A DNA stretch of 64,000 nucleotides from Neostapfia colusana (taxonomy: Eukaryota; Streptophyta; Magnoliopsida; Poales; Poaceae), in contig JASWHV010000001.1 of NCBI GenBank assembly GCA_030760725.1, positions 30,129,928 through 30,193,927 of the forward strand. Reading direction: 5' to 3'. The notes under the pieces are model-generated. The model ran no database searches, was not told the DNA's origin, and saw only the letters and a list, made by a program, of their open reading frames with translations. The position numbers and the translations under genes are program-made. Position 1 is the stretch's first letter. Each line of letters begins with the position of its first letter. Shown piece by piece: positions 12,719-23,238 of the stretch.

Positions 12719-13794
12719 GTTTAACTCTGCAGTTTTAAGTCAAAGAATTTATAGTTAGTTCATTATTTATTTATGTCACGGACCTATATCTATTGGAAAG
12801 GATAGGTCCTAAACCCACCCAAGAGTGACCGAGATGAACATGCTTATGACAAGACACGAGATCTAGATTCAGACGAAATTTCGGCAGCATAACCCCGCTG
12901 TTCTCCAACTGCACGTCTGAAAATGGAGCGGCGGAGAACATTAGGGTTACGCTGTCGAAACTACGTCTAAATCTAGACCCCGCGGCTCATCATAAGCACG
13001 CTCTCTCGCTCACTCCTAGGCTATCCCAAAAGGGACAATTCCGAACCTACACGCCTCACATGCGTAACACACGTGAGACGGGCCGGTTCGAAACGGGTGA
13101 CGCATATTGTAAAGGTTTACGTCAATCTTTCATTTTTGAGTCATTTAAGTGAGAGAGAGAAAAGAAGTGAAAGAGAAGGAAAGATTGAGAGAGAGATATA
13201 TTCCATTGAGCTCCACCACAGAGTCCGCATTTCCTGATGCGAGCAGGTAATGCAGGCACATCTCTGGGGAGGAAAACCCGTCGTGCCCCATCATGAGCAG
13301 CAGTGCGGCCCTTCTCACAGCAGCGTGGCGGAGGACGGCGCATACGAGGTTGGGTCGGGCGGTGTACGATAGCGAGGAGATGAGGTCCGGCGCCGGGTGC
13401 GGGAGGAGGCGGGAGTGAGCGGCGTCAGGAAGTAGGGGGCGAGGGCCCTCATGGCCTGGGAGATGCTACTAACCTAAACCTAAGCATATATAATAATATA
13501 ACATAACAAAACAACAACTCCTAAACAACAACATAACAACAACAAATCCTAAAGCATGAATAACTCCTAAACAACAATAACTCCTAAACAACAACATATA
13601 ACAACATAACAACAACAAATCCGTCATATATTAAGCATTATTAAGTATGAATAACACAACAACAAATCTTAAACATTATTAAACTAAACCTAAACATATA
13701 TAATAACAAGTAATTTACAACGGACAACTAATTAGAGAAATTATAAACTACTATTCTAACTACATGAGCATAATTACCAACTAATTAGAATTAC
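12719..13794 (-). promoter_or_regulatory. Upstream region of the CACTA-1 TNP2-like gene
   Basis: No coding gene is seen. The notable content is a large hairpin (12805-13036). After a purine-rich stretch (13140-13200) comes an AT-rich, AAC-rich low-complexity tract (13460-13790). Promoter and 5' leader functions are expected here from position only. Confidence 0.45.
12805..13036. repeat. Long imperfect inverted repeat (about 100-bp arms, 26-nt loop)
   Basis: Arm 1 at 12805-12906 and arm 2 at 12933-13036 are reverse complements along most of their length. The inner paired blocks include GGAGAAC, GGGTTA.GCTG.CGAAA, CGTCT.AATCTAGA and CATAAGCA, and pairing continues outward to GGTCCT/AGGGAC. A transcript of either strand would fold into a long hairpin. 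Confidence 0.8.
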
Positions 13795-14275
13795 TTGCGG
13801 CGAGGGAGACGGACAGCGAGGGCGACGGATGGCGATGACCGCGGCTACGGCTCGGACGGCGAGGGCAACGGACGGCGGCGGCGACGCGGGGCGGCCGCGC
13901 GAGGAGAGCGGCCGGCAGTGCAGTTCAGCTGCGGCGTGGGCCCCGCTGAGTCGTCGGGGCAGCGGGGTGCAGTGGGGGCGGTGGCGGGGTCAAATGGGCA
14001 GTGGCAGGATGGGTGCGGCGACGCCGGGGTGGGGGAGGGTGGCGGCGCACGGCGGTGGGGGAGGGCGGCGCGGGCGGCGGCATGCGCGGGGCGGCAGCGT
14101 GGGGCGGCGGCGGCGCGGGCGGCGGTGGCTCGGCCCGGAGCGGGAAGGCGGCGCGGGCGGCGGCACGCGCGGTGCGGCGGCGCAGGCGGCGGCGGCTCGG
14201 GAGGCAGGCGGCGGCGCGGGCGGTGGCGGCTCGGGCAGCAGGCGGCGGCGCAGAGCGGGTAAGGAGAAAAAAATT
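13795..14275. other. GC-rich low-complexity block in CACTA-1
   Basis: The block is dominated by GCGGCG/GGCGGC runs. All frames stay open and give Ala/Gly/Arg-rich peptides with no recognisable domain, a composition effect. It lies between the TNP2-like gene and the right subterminal array, where a CpG-rich 5' untranslated or promoter segment would be expected. Confidence 0.5.
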
Positions 14276-14289
14276 AGGGTTGGGCCCGA

Positions 14290-14561
14290 TGGGCTCTATA
14301 TGTGAACTATATACGACGGCCGACTCGAGATACGACAGCCAGCCGTTCTGGCTGTCATAAATAAAGCTATACACGACAGCCTAGGGTTGACTGTCGTATA
14401 TAACTGCTATATACGACAGCCGTATACTAAACGACGGCTGTACTGTCGTATATAAACTTATATACGACAGCCTCTGCTGACCGTTGTATGTAAGTTTATA
14501 TACGACAGCTAGCCGTCGTATGTTATACATGCTGTCGTATGTTGCCCTGTTTCCTGTAGTG
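14290..14561. repeat. CACTA-1 right subterminal array and TIR
   Basis: Repeated TATATACGACAGCC-type units in both orientations lead to the terminus CCTGTAGTG, the reverse complement of CACTACAGG. The units match those at 7730-8140. The 3-bp TSD AAT follows at 14562-14564. Confidence 0.85.
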
Positions 14562-14564
14562 AAT

Positions 14565-16832
14565 ATCAAGTACGTCTCAGAGAGCTTGCCTAAATTTTCC
14601 TATGATTTTTGGAGCTATGGATTGCCTAGAATAGATTTTTATAAGTGGGAAACATTTTCTGAAAATGTTTTCTGGACTCTGATGAATACAGCAGATTGTA
14701 TCTAGCAAATTCCTACTCAAATTATCTTAAAATAAGCTGAAAATTTACTGGAAGGTCAACAATATGCTAAAGAATATTCTGGCAAAATTTTAGGAATTTT
14801 GGATAAACCAAACTCCCTCAATAATTTTTTTTCAGAAAAAAACTTCAAAGAATTTTCCAGAATTATCTATTGACTTCCATACAAATCTGAGTTCATATTT
14901 GGATAGATCCCTGACAAATGAATCCAACCCATTTAGAATCACTCAATTTGGAGGTTTCTACACAGAGATATGATTTTCCAATGTTTGAACCATCTCTGGA
15001 AATATTTTACTACGGGAAATCAGCTGGGTCCACGTATTTAAACCTCAGCCAATAGAAATGAAGCAACACCGGGTCACACAGTTCCAGCGCGCCAGCACAG
15101 AAGATCTGGGCCACAGCCGATCCCACATTTAAATTCCATACCGCTGACACGTGGGCCACCCGATTTCTTCTTCCTCCCGCCGCTTCCTCGCACGCGCCGC
15201 CTCCACCTCGCCGGAGCGAACTGCAGCTCGCCGGATCGCCACTGCCGGCCACCCCCGAGCTGAAACTTGCCTCCCGGGGGTTATGGAGGCTGGGGAACAC
15301 GACGGTGGGGCGTCCTAGGTCTGCTGGTGACCGGAAATAGCCGGTGACATGTGGCGGCCTCGGCTGCCCTTCGGCGCCGTCGGCCGTGGGTTCTAGCCCA
15401 CCAAACACTCAACCAATGAGCTCTACAGCATCACTGGATGATCGCAAGGCTCGGCATGACCTCAAACTAGCTCGGAAACGGCGGTAAATGGGCCGGCACC
15501 ATGCGCCCAATTGGTCCCGACAAGAACACGCTCGGGAAACCTCAAAATGCTCTGCTCCGAGGTGTTTTCATGCTAGGATCGCTAAAGGAGAATTGATCGC
15601 CGGCTAGTCCAGCACCTATGTGCCTGATTTGATGACCTGAGGAGGCACAGAGAGTGGGGATTTGAAGTTTTTGTACCGGCCGTGCGGTTTGAAGCCGCCG
15701 GAGCCAAATCCTGAAATTCGCCGTCAATAGCTCACAGCATGGCTTGAGCTTTGGGTGAGAGCAGCACAGTGGCCGTGCGCTCCCGTTGCTGCCCTCGCTT
15801 GGCCATGATAACTGCATTGGCGAGCAGCTCACGTTCACCCGATCAACGTTTCGAGTTAGGTCGCCACGGAGGGGTTGTTTGAGGGCTCGGGAACGCCGGA
15901 ACTCGCTCACTTTTGGGCCACGGAAGTGAGCAACGAGTGCGCCGTGCTGTTTTGCTGCTCAGAGGAGAGTGGGCGCGAGCTTTTCCGGGCTTCTCAGTGG
16001 CTTCGGAGGCACGGCAGTGTGGGAAGGTTCTGTCGGCGCTGTTCGTGAGCGAGGGGGAAGCAAATGAGTCTTTGCTCAGCCTGAGGAGTAGATCACGCCG
16101 AGGGACACCGCCTCTGGCGCCAGCGCATGGGGGACTCGAGCAGGAGGTGGCCAGCCGATCTCGGTGGCGCCCGGGTGCAGCCCCCCCCCCCCGTCGAAGT
16201 GGAGAAAACAGAGAAATGCTTAGTGGTTAAGGCACACATTTCAGCTCAATGACATGTGGGCCCCACCACAGTTCCATCTTATCCTCTAAAATATCTTCCA
16301 AAATTTGCAAATGGTGAAATCAAATTGTGGAAGTTCAAACCTGAGGTGCATTTGGATAATTGGACAAGCTTCATCCAAATTCAAATAAGTATTTGAATTC
16401 TTTGCAATTTAAAGTCCATTTTGTAAAAATGAGTTGCAAAACAATTCAACAAATCATGAAACTTTGCATACCCACCAATTTGGACCTAAGGAATTCAAAT
16501 ATGAAATCTAATTTTTAATTTGGCTGCTGCAAATGAGATTTTTAGCACCACAGTTTTGAAATTCATTGTGTTGCTCTCATTTGAATTTTGAGTTGAACAA
16601 ATTTGTTCCAAATCTGACTTTAGCTTTCTCACACATATGGGAACTTCCCATCTTGGTTTTAGACGCCTCTTGGGTTCCAAGTTTTCAAACAATTGTTGAA
16701 CTTGTGTGAAGAGAGCTCTCATGTGTGCTATCACATGTGGAAAAAGTTTTAACAAGTCCCATTTTTCATGACTTTGACACACATATGAATTCCAACCTTG
16801 GTTTATTCATATGCATTTTTGGGACTTTTACA
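14565..16832 (-). repeat. 5' LTR of Tekay-1, 5' portion
   Basis: This continues the LTR after CACTA-1. Positions 15303-16832 match 1-1519. It ends ...TTTTACA at 16832, which is TGTAAAAGTCCC on the minus strand. The long GC-rich ORFs (for example 15010-15408 and 15542-15910) are LTR sequence without domains. The following TTTCA (16833-16837) would be the TSD; its partner lies outside the window. Confidence 0.85.
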
Positions 16833-16916
16833 TTTCAATGGTTTTTCTAAGTGAAATTTAATGGGCATCTGTAATACTAAATCATATTACAAGAGCTTAA
16901 ATTTTGGGTTTTTACA
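16833..16916 (-). repeat. Terminus of an older Tekay-like LTR (target of Tekay-1)
   Basis: Read on the minus strand this begins TGTAAAAACCCAAAATTT at 16916, an LTR-type terminus similar to, but distinct from, that of Tekay-1. Tekay-1 lies 84 bases inside it. Only this end is in the window, so the identification rests on the terminus and on the nesting. Confidence 0.5.
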
Positions 16917-17089
16917 AGCCCCCTTATTTTGATCAAGAATATTAATTAATCCTAAACTTAGTAAACTTTTTTCACAGGCGGTTCTATATTAAAAATGGTT
17001 TGCGATAATACATCTTTGCAGGCGGTGTTTAATTCATCTTCGAGGAGGAGGAGGAGGGACGTACGACGGTCGCACTTCTCTGCACCATC

Positions 17090-17256
17090 GTGTCGGCCGC
17101 AATTAAGTTCTCCGCAGCTCTTCCTCCTCGGGCCGCTCGTCTCCCTTTGTCAATAATGGAAGACACGCTTTTATCTCGCCCGTCTCTTCACCACCGGCCG
17201 CAATTAAGTTTTCCGCACCTCCTCCTCCTCGGGCCACGTATTTCCCTTTCGTCCAA
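17090..17256 (+). repeat. Partial tandem duplication upstream of the SCE1-like fragment
   Basis: Two versions of a block beginning GGCCGCAATTAAGTT and continuing through CTCCTCGGGCC to a TTTCCCTTT-like end occur about 103 bases apart (near 17094 and 17197). They look like a duplicated piece of 5' untranslated or promoter sequence captured with the gene fragment. The long minus-strand ORF across this area is not supported. Confidence 0.6.
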
Positions 17257-17393
17257 CTCCAGCCGCTCTCTCTTCGAACCCTTAGCGATCGACCAACTCC
17301 AGTGCTACCGCCGCCTGCTGTCCACTGTTTGCCATCGCCGTCGCCGTCGTCGCCATCAATACTCCCTCGTATTCTATGTCGTCGTAGTCGTTC

Positions 17394-18071
17394 ATGGCTG
17401 GGAATTTTGTTAACGACTTGGCGCGCGGCCGACTCAAGGAGGAGCGCTTGGCGTGGCACAAAAACCACCCCCATGTATGTACATATGGCATGCCGGTCGC
17501 TCTGTAATTTTGCTTTTCCGTCTTGTTTGTTTTTGGTATTTTCAATTTCATGGCTCGCCATTTGTGTCCAATTTCTCTGTGTAGGGTTTCTCTGCGAAGT
17601 CTGAGTCAGGAGACTTAATGAAGTGAAGCATCGTCGGTAAACAAGGGGTAAGTTATGAAGAATAAGCACACTCCAGTATAACCATCATCCCATTATTAAT
17701 GAATTTCCTTTGTATACTGACTGGGAAGGTGGTTACTACCCACTAACAATCTCTTTCTCGGAGGACTATCCCTTGGTACCTCCGTGATGCGCCTTTCCAC
17801 CTGGTTTCTTCCACCCGAATGTCCATCGCTCAGGATTTCTCTGCCTTGGGGTTCTTGATCAAGAGATTGTAAGATAGACTTATTTTGCTCAAGTAATTAG
17901 TATTTGTTACCAAACTTATTTGAAGTGGTTTCTTATTTTACTTAAATTGATATTTCGTAGGGGTGGTGTCCTAGTATTAATTTCAGAATTTTACTACTTG
18001 AAGTTCAGAGTTTGCTTCATCAGCCAAATGCGCCCGATGTTGAAAATGATTGCTATAATCTACGTATCAAG
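17394..18071 (+). pseudogene. Captured SUMO-conjugating enzyme (SCE1/UBC9-like) gene fragment, four exons
   Basis: Four plus-strand exons match the plant UBC9/SCE1 fold in order. Exon 1 (17394-17474) reads MAGNFVNDLARGRLKEERLA then WHKNHPH and has donor GTATGT. Exon 2 (17585-17647) reads GFSAKSESGDL...GKQG, shortened, with acceptor TGTAG and donor GTAAGT. Exon 3 (about 17716-17868) reads TDWEGGYYPLTISFSEDYP, CAFPPGFFHPNV and FLCLGVL with donor GTAAGA; its acceptor is degraded. Exon 4 (17961-18071) reads GWCPSINFRILLLEVQSLLH then QPN. The HPN motif and the catalytic Cys codon (17842-17844) remain. In-frame TGA codons at 17624 and 17785 and a missing C-terminus mean no functional E2 is encoded. 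Known E2s charge SUMO at this Cys and pass it to lysines. This looks like gene capture by CACTA-2. Confidence 0.85.
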
Positions 18072-18424
18072 GTCATTAACTTTGTATTAGTGAGCAACCT
18101 AGGTTATATATCATTTCTCATTCGACATTTGTCAATTTAAAGAATATCAATGTTATTTTCTGGATCCAAAGAAATAGAAGTGACGTGTTTGGGAGCCAGA
18201 TCGACGGTACAGTTTAGATCGATCGATGGGAGCTTCATAGGAATATAAGTCTGAAATATATAGTTTAGAGGGCACGTAATGCGTATAAACTATGAAATGT
18301 TCATTGAGCTACAAATGTTTATCTCTAAATTGCAATGTGATTGTGATTCTATATGTTCATTGTGGCAACGATGCATATTTATTATCTTTGCGCGCGAAGT
18401 GGCAACATACAAATATACTAGAAA

Positions 18425-18800
18425 GAACATAATTTAAACATTTTTCACAGGCGGTGTTTAACTAAGAGGCGCCTGTGAAATCTGCGCCTGTATAAGGCGG
18501 ATCAGACGGTTCTAAATTACAATTTGTCTCTGCACGCGAAGTGGCAACGAACAAATAAACTAGAAAGAACATAATTTAGACATTTTTTATAGGTGGTGTT
18601 TAACTAAGAGCCGTCTGTGAAATCTACAATTTTCACATGCGGTATTTAACTAAGAGCCGTCTGTGAAATCTGCGCCTGTATAAGGCCGCTCAGGCGGTTC
18701 TATTTACAACTTACAAACTGCCTGCACTAATACATCTTCACAAGCGGTGTTTAACGAAGAGCCGCCTGTGAAAATCTGCGCCTATATAAGGTCGCTCGGT
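18425..18800 (+). promoter_or_regulatory. Internal CACAGGCGG hairpin repeats with a TATA box
   Basis: Repeated units contain CACAGGCGGTGTTTAACTAA then GAGnCGCCTGTGAAA and TCTGCGCCTGTATAAGG, near 18445, 18590, 18635 and 18740. Each unit's ends are inverted (CACAGGCGG/CGCCTGTG). In the last unit GTATAAGG has become CTATATAAGG, giving a good TATA box at 18783-18790 about 0.85 kb before the ATG of the transposase gene. A transcript from here would have a C-rich 5' leader (18850-19245). Confidence 0.6.
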
Positions 18801-19639
18801 CTCCTCGAAAAAAACCCAACCCTGGAGATTTCACTTAGGCGCTGTGAGGCTGCCAAAATTTTCCTTTTGCCACCAAAACCTTTGCCGCTGAGCTTCGTCC
18901 TCGCCGTCCTTGCCGCCGAGCTTCATCACCGTCGTCGTTGCCATATATGTATGTCTGACTCTTTCCTCCCTTCTCTCCCTCCTCCCTTCTCTGTCCCCCG
19001 CGCCGCCTCCTTCCCTCCCCCTCCCCGTGCCACCTCCCTCCTCGCCCTCGCCACCGATCGGGTGTCGTCCCCGCCCTCGCCGCTGCCTCCCTCCTCACTT
19101 TTTTGTCCCCCTCCGACACCATCGCCGCCGTACCCCCGTGCCTTAATCCTCCCCGTGCCGCCTCCTCCTTCCCGACATCTACCCCCACCGTGCGCTGCCC
19201 TCTCCCCACCGTCCCCCACCGCCGGCGCTCTCCCACTGCGCTGAGCCCCCACTTTTAGATTGTTTAGATTAATTTTTTAGATTTTGTTTGAAGGTGGATC
19301 AGAGAGCAAATTGTTTAGAGAGCAAATTAATTATTTATATCAGAAAGTAAAGCAAATCTAGCTCAATTGTTTCTTCTACATTTTCTGTGTGTGTTCATAC
19401 CAACACCAACAAGTTGTTTAGAATAGTTGTGTTAAAGGAGATAGTCTTGTTGTGCTAACAGGTAGTCCATGTTGTCTTTGTAATCACTGAGTACTATAAC
19501 AGGGATACATGTTGTTTTTGTAAATCCACCATGTTCACTCTATTTTATATATTAGGATGTGATTTCACATATTAGGATGTCTTTGTAATCACTGAGTACT
19601 ATAACAAGAAACCCCTTCTGTTGCTTTTCAAGTTCTAAC
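18801..19639 (+). other. Putative 5' leader of the CACTA-2 gene
   Basis: Pyrimidine-rich sequence (18890-19245) gives long Pro/Ser/Leu-rich and antisense Gly/Arg-rich ORFs by composition alone. After that comes AT-rich sequence with repeated 'TTAGGATGT...' and 'TTTGTAATCACTGAGTACTA' phrases (near 19478 and 19585). No domain is visible. The position between TATA box and ATG suggests a leader, perhaps containing an intron. Confidence 0.4.
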
Positions 19640-22600
19640 ATGGAAAACCCTAAGAAGACTGGTGCTGGTAGTAACAATGAAGCCGACAATGTGGAGTTTA
19701 GTGACTCTAGCAGTTCAGGCTTGTATCACAATCCATCAGATTCTTTTCCAAATATAAAAATTAAAAAGACTTCAGTGGATCTCGACCCAGAATATGATTC
19801 TGCCGGCGAGGTATGGATCACGAATCTTAACACCAGTAGTTTAAGTTAATGTTGGTTGTCAAGTATATGAAGACTTATAATTCCTTTCTACCTAGCTTAA
19901 TTGCCAAGACAACGAGGTGACTTCAGCTCATAAAACCACAGAAGGTTCTCCAGTGGTTGAATCCTCAAATTCAGTCAAGCAAAAAACGAGGGCAACAAGG
20001 TCCCAATAAGGGTCCACTGAACCGCATCATATACATAACAAGTGTCGGTCCAGGTGGGCTTCCCCAAGAACCACTGGATTAAGTTACAAAGTACCAAAAT
20101 GCATGCGCTTGTCTTGTTAGAGAGCTCATGCCAATCACAACCGAGAATTGGAGAAAATTCCCTGAGGCGGACAAGAATGAGTTGTGGGATAAATTAAAGA
20201 AACAATTCAAGTTCTCAAAAGGCACGGAAGAAGCTGTAAAGAAGGCAACATTGGTCTCTTGCGGTAAGAAGTTTCATGGCTGGAAGAGTGAAATGAATGC
20301 TTATGTTAAGGACAATAAGGTCCCTAGCCCGAAGGAGATGGGATAAATCACACAAGCTAAGTGGCAAGAATTTGTTCGTCAAAAGACCACACCTAAGGCT
20401 AAAGCCCTAAGTGAATCTAGGTCAGAGCTTGCTAAAAAGAACAAATACCATTATCGCTTGGGGTCTACCAGATGTGCCCCCAAAGTTGTGAAATGGAATA
20501 AAATATCAGAGGAAACTGTCAGTAAGGGCAATCTTGACCCACTACAAGGCTGCGATGAGAGAACTAAGTGGTGGGTCTTAGCTCAGTCAGGTTTGACCAG
20601 CGAGGACAAACTTGAAAAGCCCGACTCTGTGAATCAAGTAGAACAAAAAGTGAAAGAATTAATTGAAAAGCAACAGAAGGGTCTCTTCAAGCCGAAGAGG
20701 GAGAATAACCAACTTACTGCTATCCTAGGTAACCCTGAACACGGTGGACGGGTTCGAGCAATCACTTCTCAGATGTCCTGGAGAGATGGTTTGCCAAACG
20801 ATAAAGAGATATATAGAAGACGTGACAAGTTCAAGAAGAGAATTGAAGATACGATTGATCAAAAGGTCAAGCAATATGTGAAAGAAAGAATATATGAACT
20901 TATAAAATCGAGACAATTAACGCCACAGATTAGAGTGATGGTTCCCGTGGAAAAGGAGCATTTGATATCTCCAACTTCCTACCCTAGTAGCGTAGGTTCT
21001 ATGCAAGGCTCAGGGTCAATCCATAAGTTCCCTGTCGATGATATTGTTAAGGAAACATCTTTTCGTCTTCTTGTCCCGATCGGTAGAGCAGGGAACAAAA
21101 CAAAACAGGTTGCCACTGTTATGGCAAAGCTGAATATTGTCTTCAACGGCAATTCACTTCCGTTGTATTATGCCGTGGTGCAAGTTCTTCAGATTATTGA
21201 TAATGATTATGAAGATTATGATATAGACCACATCAAACCTAAGGGGATCACGACTCTGGGGCAGGCCGTCAACCAATTAATCCTTTGGCACCGACGCGAT
21301 ATCGTGTTGTTGGACGATGAGCTGAGATCTAGCCCAGTCGCATCTCGAAAGACTTCAGCCCTATCTTCTTCGTCAAAAGTCTAGGAAGATCCACTCCCGC
21401 TATGTCTCAGCAAGGATGATAGTAACCTTGCTAGTAAAGATAACCAAGAGCAATCAGTTGAACAACAACTTGAAGCAGTACAAGAGCAAGCTGCTGGTAG
21501 TAAAGAGCAATCAGTTGAACAACAGGTTCAATAACAGGACAATGTCCAACTTCCGATGACTACTCCTCGGTCAGTGCCTGTGATAGTTAGCTCATACGAA
21601 TAAAGAACCTTCTAAAGAAGTGTCAAAATATTTGAAAAATACAAAAATATTACAAAATCTAATGTATCTCGTGCTTCACATGAGCCAGCATTAGAAAATA
21701 TTGAGGAGTGGGAAGAAGACGGTGTGAAATATACTCGAGAGACGGCTTTCATTAAACCAGGAGTTCCAGTATACAAGATTTAGGACGTTCCTCCTGAATA
21801 TGAAAATGGAAAGCCGTTCATGACATCGGCACAGCTTAAAAAACAATCTTTTTTGCTCAGAAGAATGCACGAATGGTACATCACTGCCAGCACAATGATA
21901 TTTGTTACATCACATTTCGTGTGCCAAAAGAAGCATTCTGGAGCATTGGAGAAGATAAACGAGCCATTCTCTTTGAAGATCTATGAAGTCTTTTCTATCG
22001 AGGCATGCTTGAAATCAACCTGCCACTCGTCTGGTGCTTGTAAGTGCCTTTAATATTTCGTATTTGCTTTTCTTACTACACTCATACACGTGTCATGAGA
22101 TTATAACAATTCCGTACTTATTCACTAGGATGCAATACATGGATAATGAAAAGATGAATTCCAAGAAAGGTATCCTTGACCCTACAGTGATTGCAAAGTT
22201 GAATTTCGACTTTCAGGTGCAACGGGACTCAAAACAGTACAAGCGCATGACAAAAAAACAATTTGAAAAATCAATCGCAATCCAAAAGAAGGATAAAAAG
22301 ACAAAGGTTGCATCCTACATAGGACATGCCATGTTTAACCTTATCAGAGATGGCAAGGACCTCATAAAGGCTCCGTACTACTTTAAGTAAGTTCAACGCA
22401 TGGCATGAAAATAGCAATTATTGCTAATTTTTAACTTAACACATGTGTTTGTACGTGTGCAGTAAACACTACATAATAATCTTCATCAAGCCAACACAGG
22501 GTTTGAGAATGGTCTTGGACTCAGCCAATTACTCACAAGATACTTACAAAGATTTCCTTGACATTTTGAGAAGGTACGATTATTCGATACATTTAATATA

Positions 22601-23165
22601 CACGCATATATATAGGTTGGCAACTCTTATATGACATTCCTTGTATGACAGCGCTTGGCGGTTTTACGCGAAGAAACTTGGCAGTCAGAGAGCTCCTAAT
22701 AAGGATGCATTGCATATATCAACATATTATCCTTGTCCTAAGCAATCTTCTGGGAGCGTCTTATGCGGGTATTATGTATGCGAGCATCTTCGGACCGCCT
22801 GAGAATATAGAGTGAATCGTGAGGAAGTAAGTTATCCTTAATGTCAATATTGTATCTTCTTACTTTTAAATTTCATTTTCGTTGTAACTAGCGTATTTTA
22901 ATACTATATGTTATCACTGTCACCAACACATTCTAAACCTTGTTATGTGTTTCATTGCGGCACACGAAGAATGTGGATGAAGAATGAACGCTTTCTAGAT
23001 ATATGCCTAGTGGAGGAGCCGAGAAGATTGCGAGTGAACTGTGCCACATCATGTGTCGCAAAATTTTCCACCAAAAAGGGCAGTTCTTCAATGACGCAGG
23101 TGTAATAGATGATGTGCCGAAATTTGCCAGTATACTGAGCATCAATTTGGTTTTTAGTGAAAAAT
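19640..23165 (+). pseudogene. CACTA-2 Transposase_24 plus Ulp1-like (C48) protease gene, broken
   Basis: From ATG 19640 (MENPKKTGAGSNNEAD, acidic/Ser-rich; donor near 19810) the gene continues through a region with an in-frame stop near 20011. Then comes a Transposase_24-like block (20128-21384: FPEADKNELWDKLKKQF, KWQEFVRQKT, LGNPEHGGRVRAI) with a TAA at 20344 and a TAG at 21382. Acidic Gln-rich sequence follows, with more stops. The C-terminal part is an Ulp1-type cysteine protease: YIGHAMFNLI, His at 22467 (exon 22463-22573), Asp at 22518 in VLDSANY, Gln at 22743 and Cys at 22764 (LCGYYVCEHLR; exon from 22652). A TGA follows near 22801, and the tail (EKIASELCHIMCRK) reaches about 23160. The protease exons keep all catalytic residues; the upstream part is not translatable as one protein. 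SIRE-1 inserted just downstream. Confidence 0.8.
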
Positions 23166-23238
23166 TTAGAAACTATGAATTGATATGTATTGTACTTACA
23201 TATATGTATATGAGATGACTTTTTGGTGATATTGTGTC

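Larger units (their letters stand above)
7713..14561 (-). mobile_element. CACTA-1 DNA transposon (En/Spm superfamily)
   Basis: The element begins CACTACAAGATTCCCG and ends ...TTTCCTGTAGTG, with 3-bp direct repeats AAT at 7710-7712 and 14562-14564. Length is 6849 bp. Subterminal arrays of a TATACGACGG/CAGCC motif occupy about 7730-8140 and 14300-14550. Two minus-strand genes lie inside: TNP2-like (10858-12718) and PTTA/TNPA-like (8317-10755). The TNP2-like gene has lost its catalytic core, so this copy is non-autonomous unless helped in trans. It sits inside the Tekay-1 LTR and is younger than that insertion. Confidence 0.95.

Noticed and set aside
13795..14374. Overlapping Ala/Gly/Arg/Pro ORFs of 119-158 codons on both strands
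   Set aside because: GC-rich low-complexity DNA keeps all frames open; no conserved motif.
17103..17669. 188-codon minus-strand ORF
   Set aside because: It is antisense to the SCE1-like exons and a duplicated leader, is Gly/Arg/Glu-rich by composition and has no domain.
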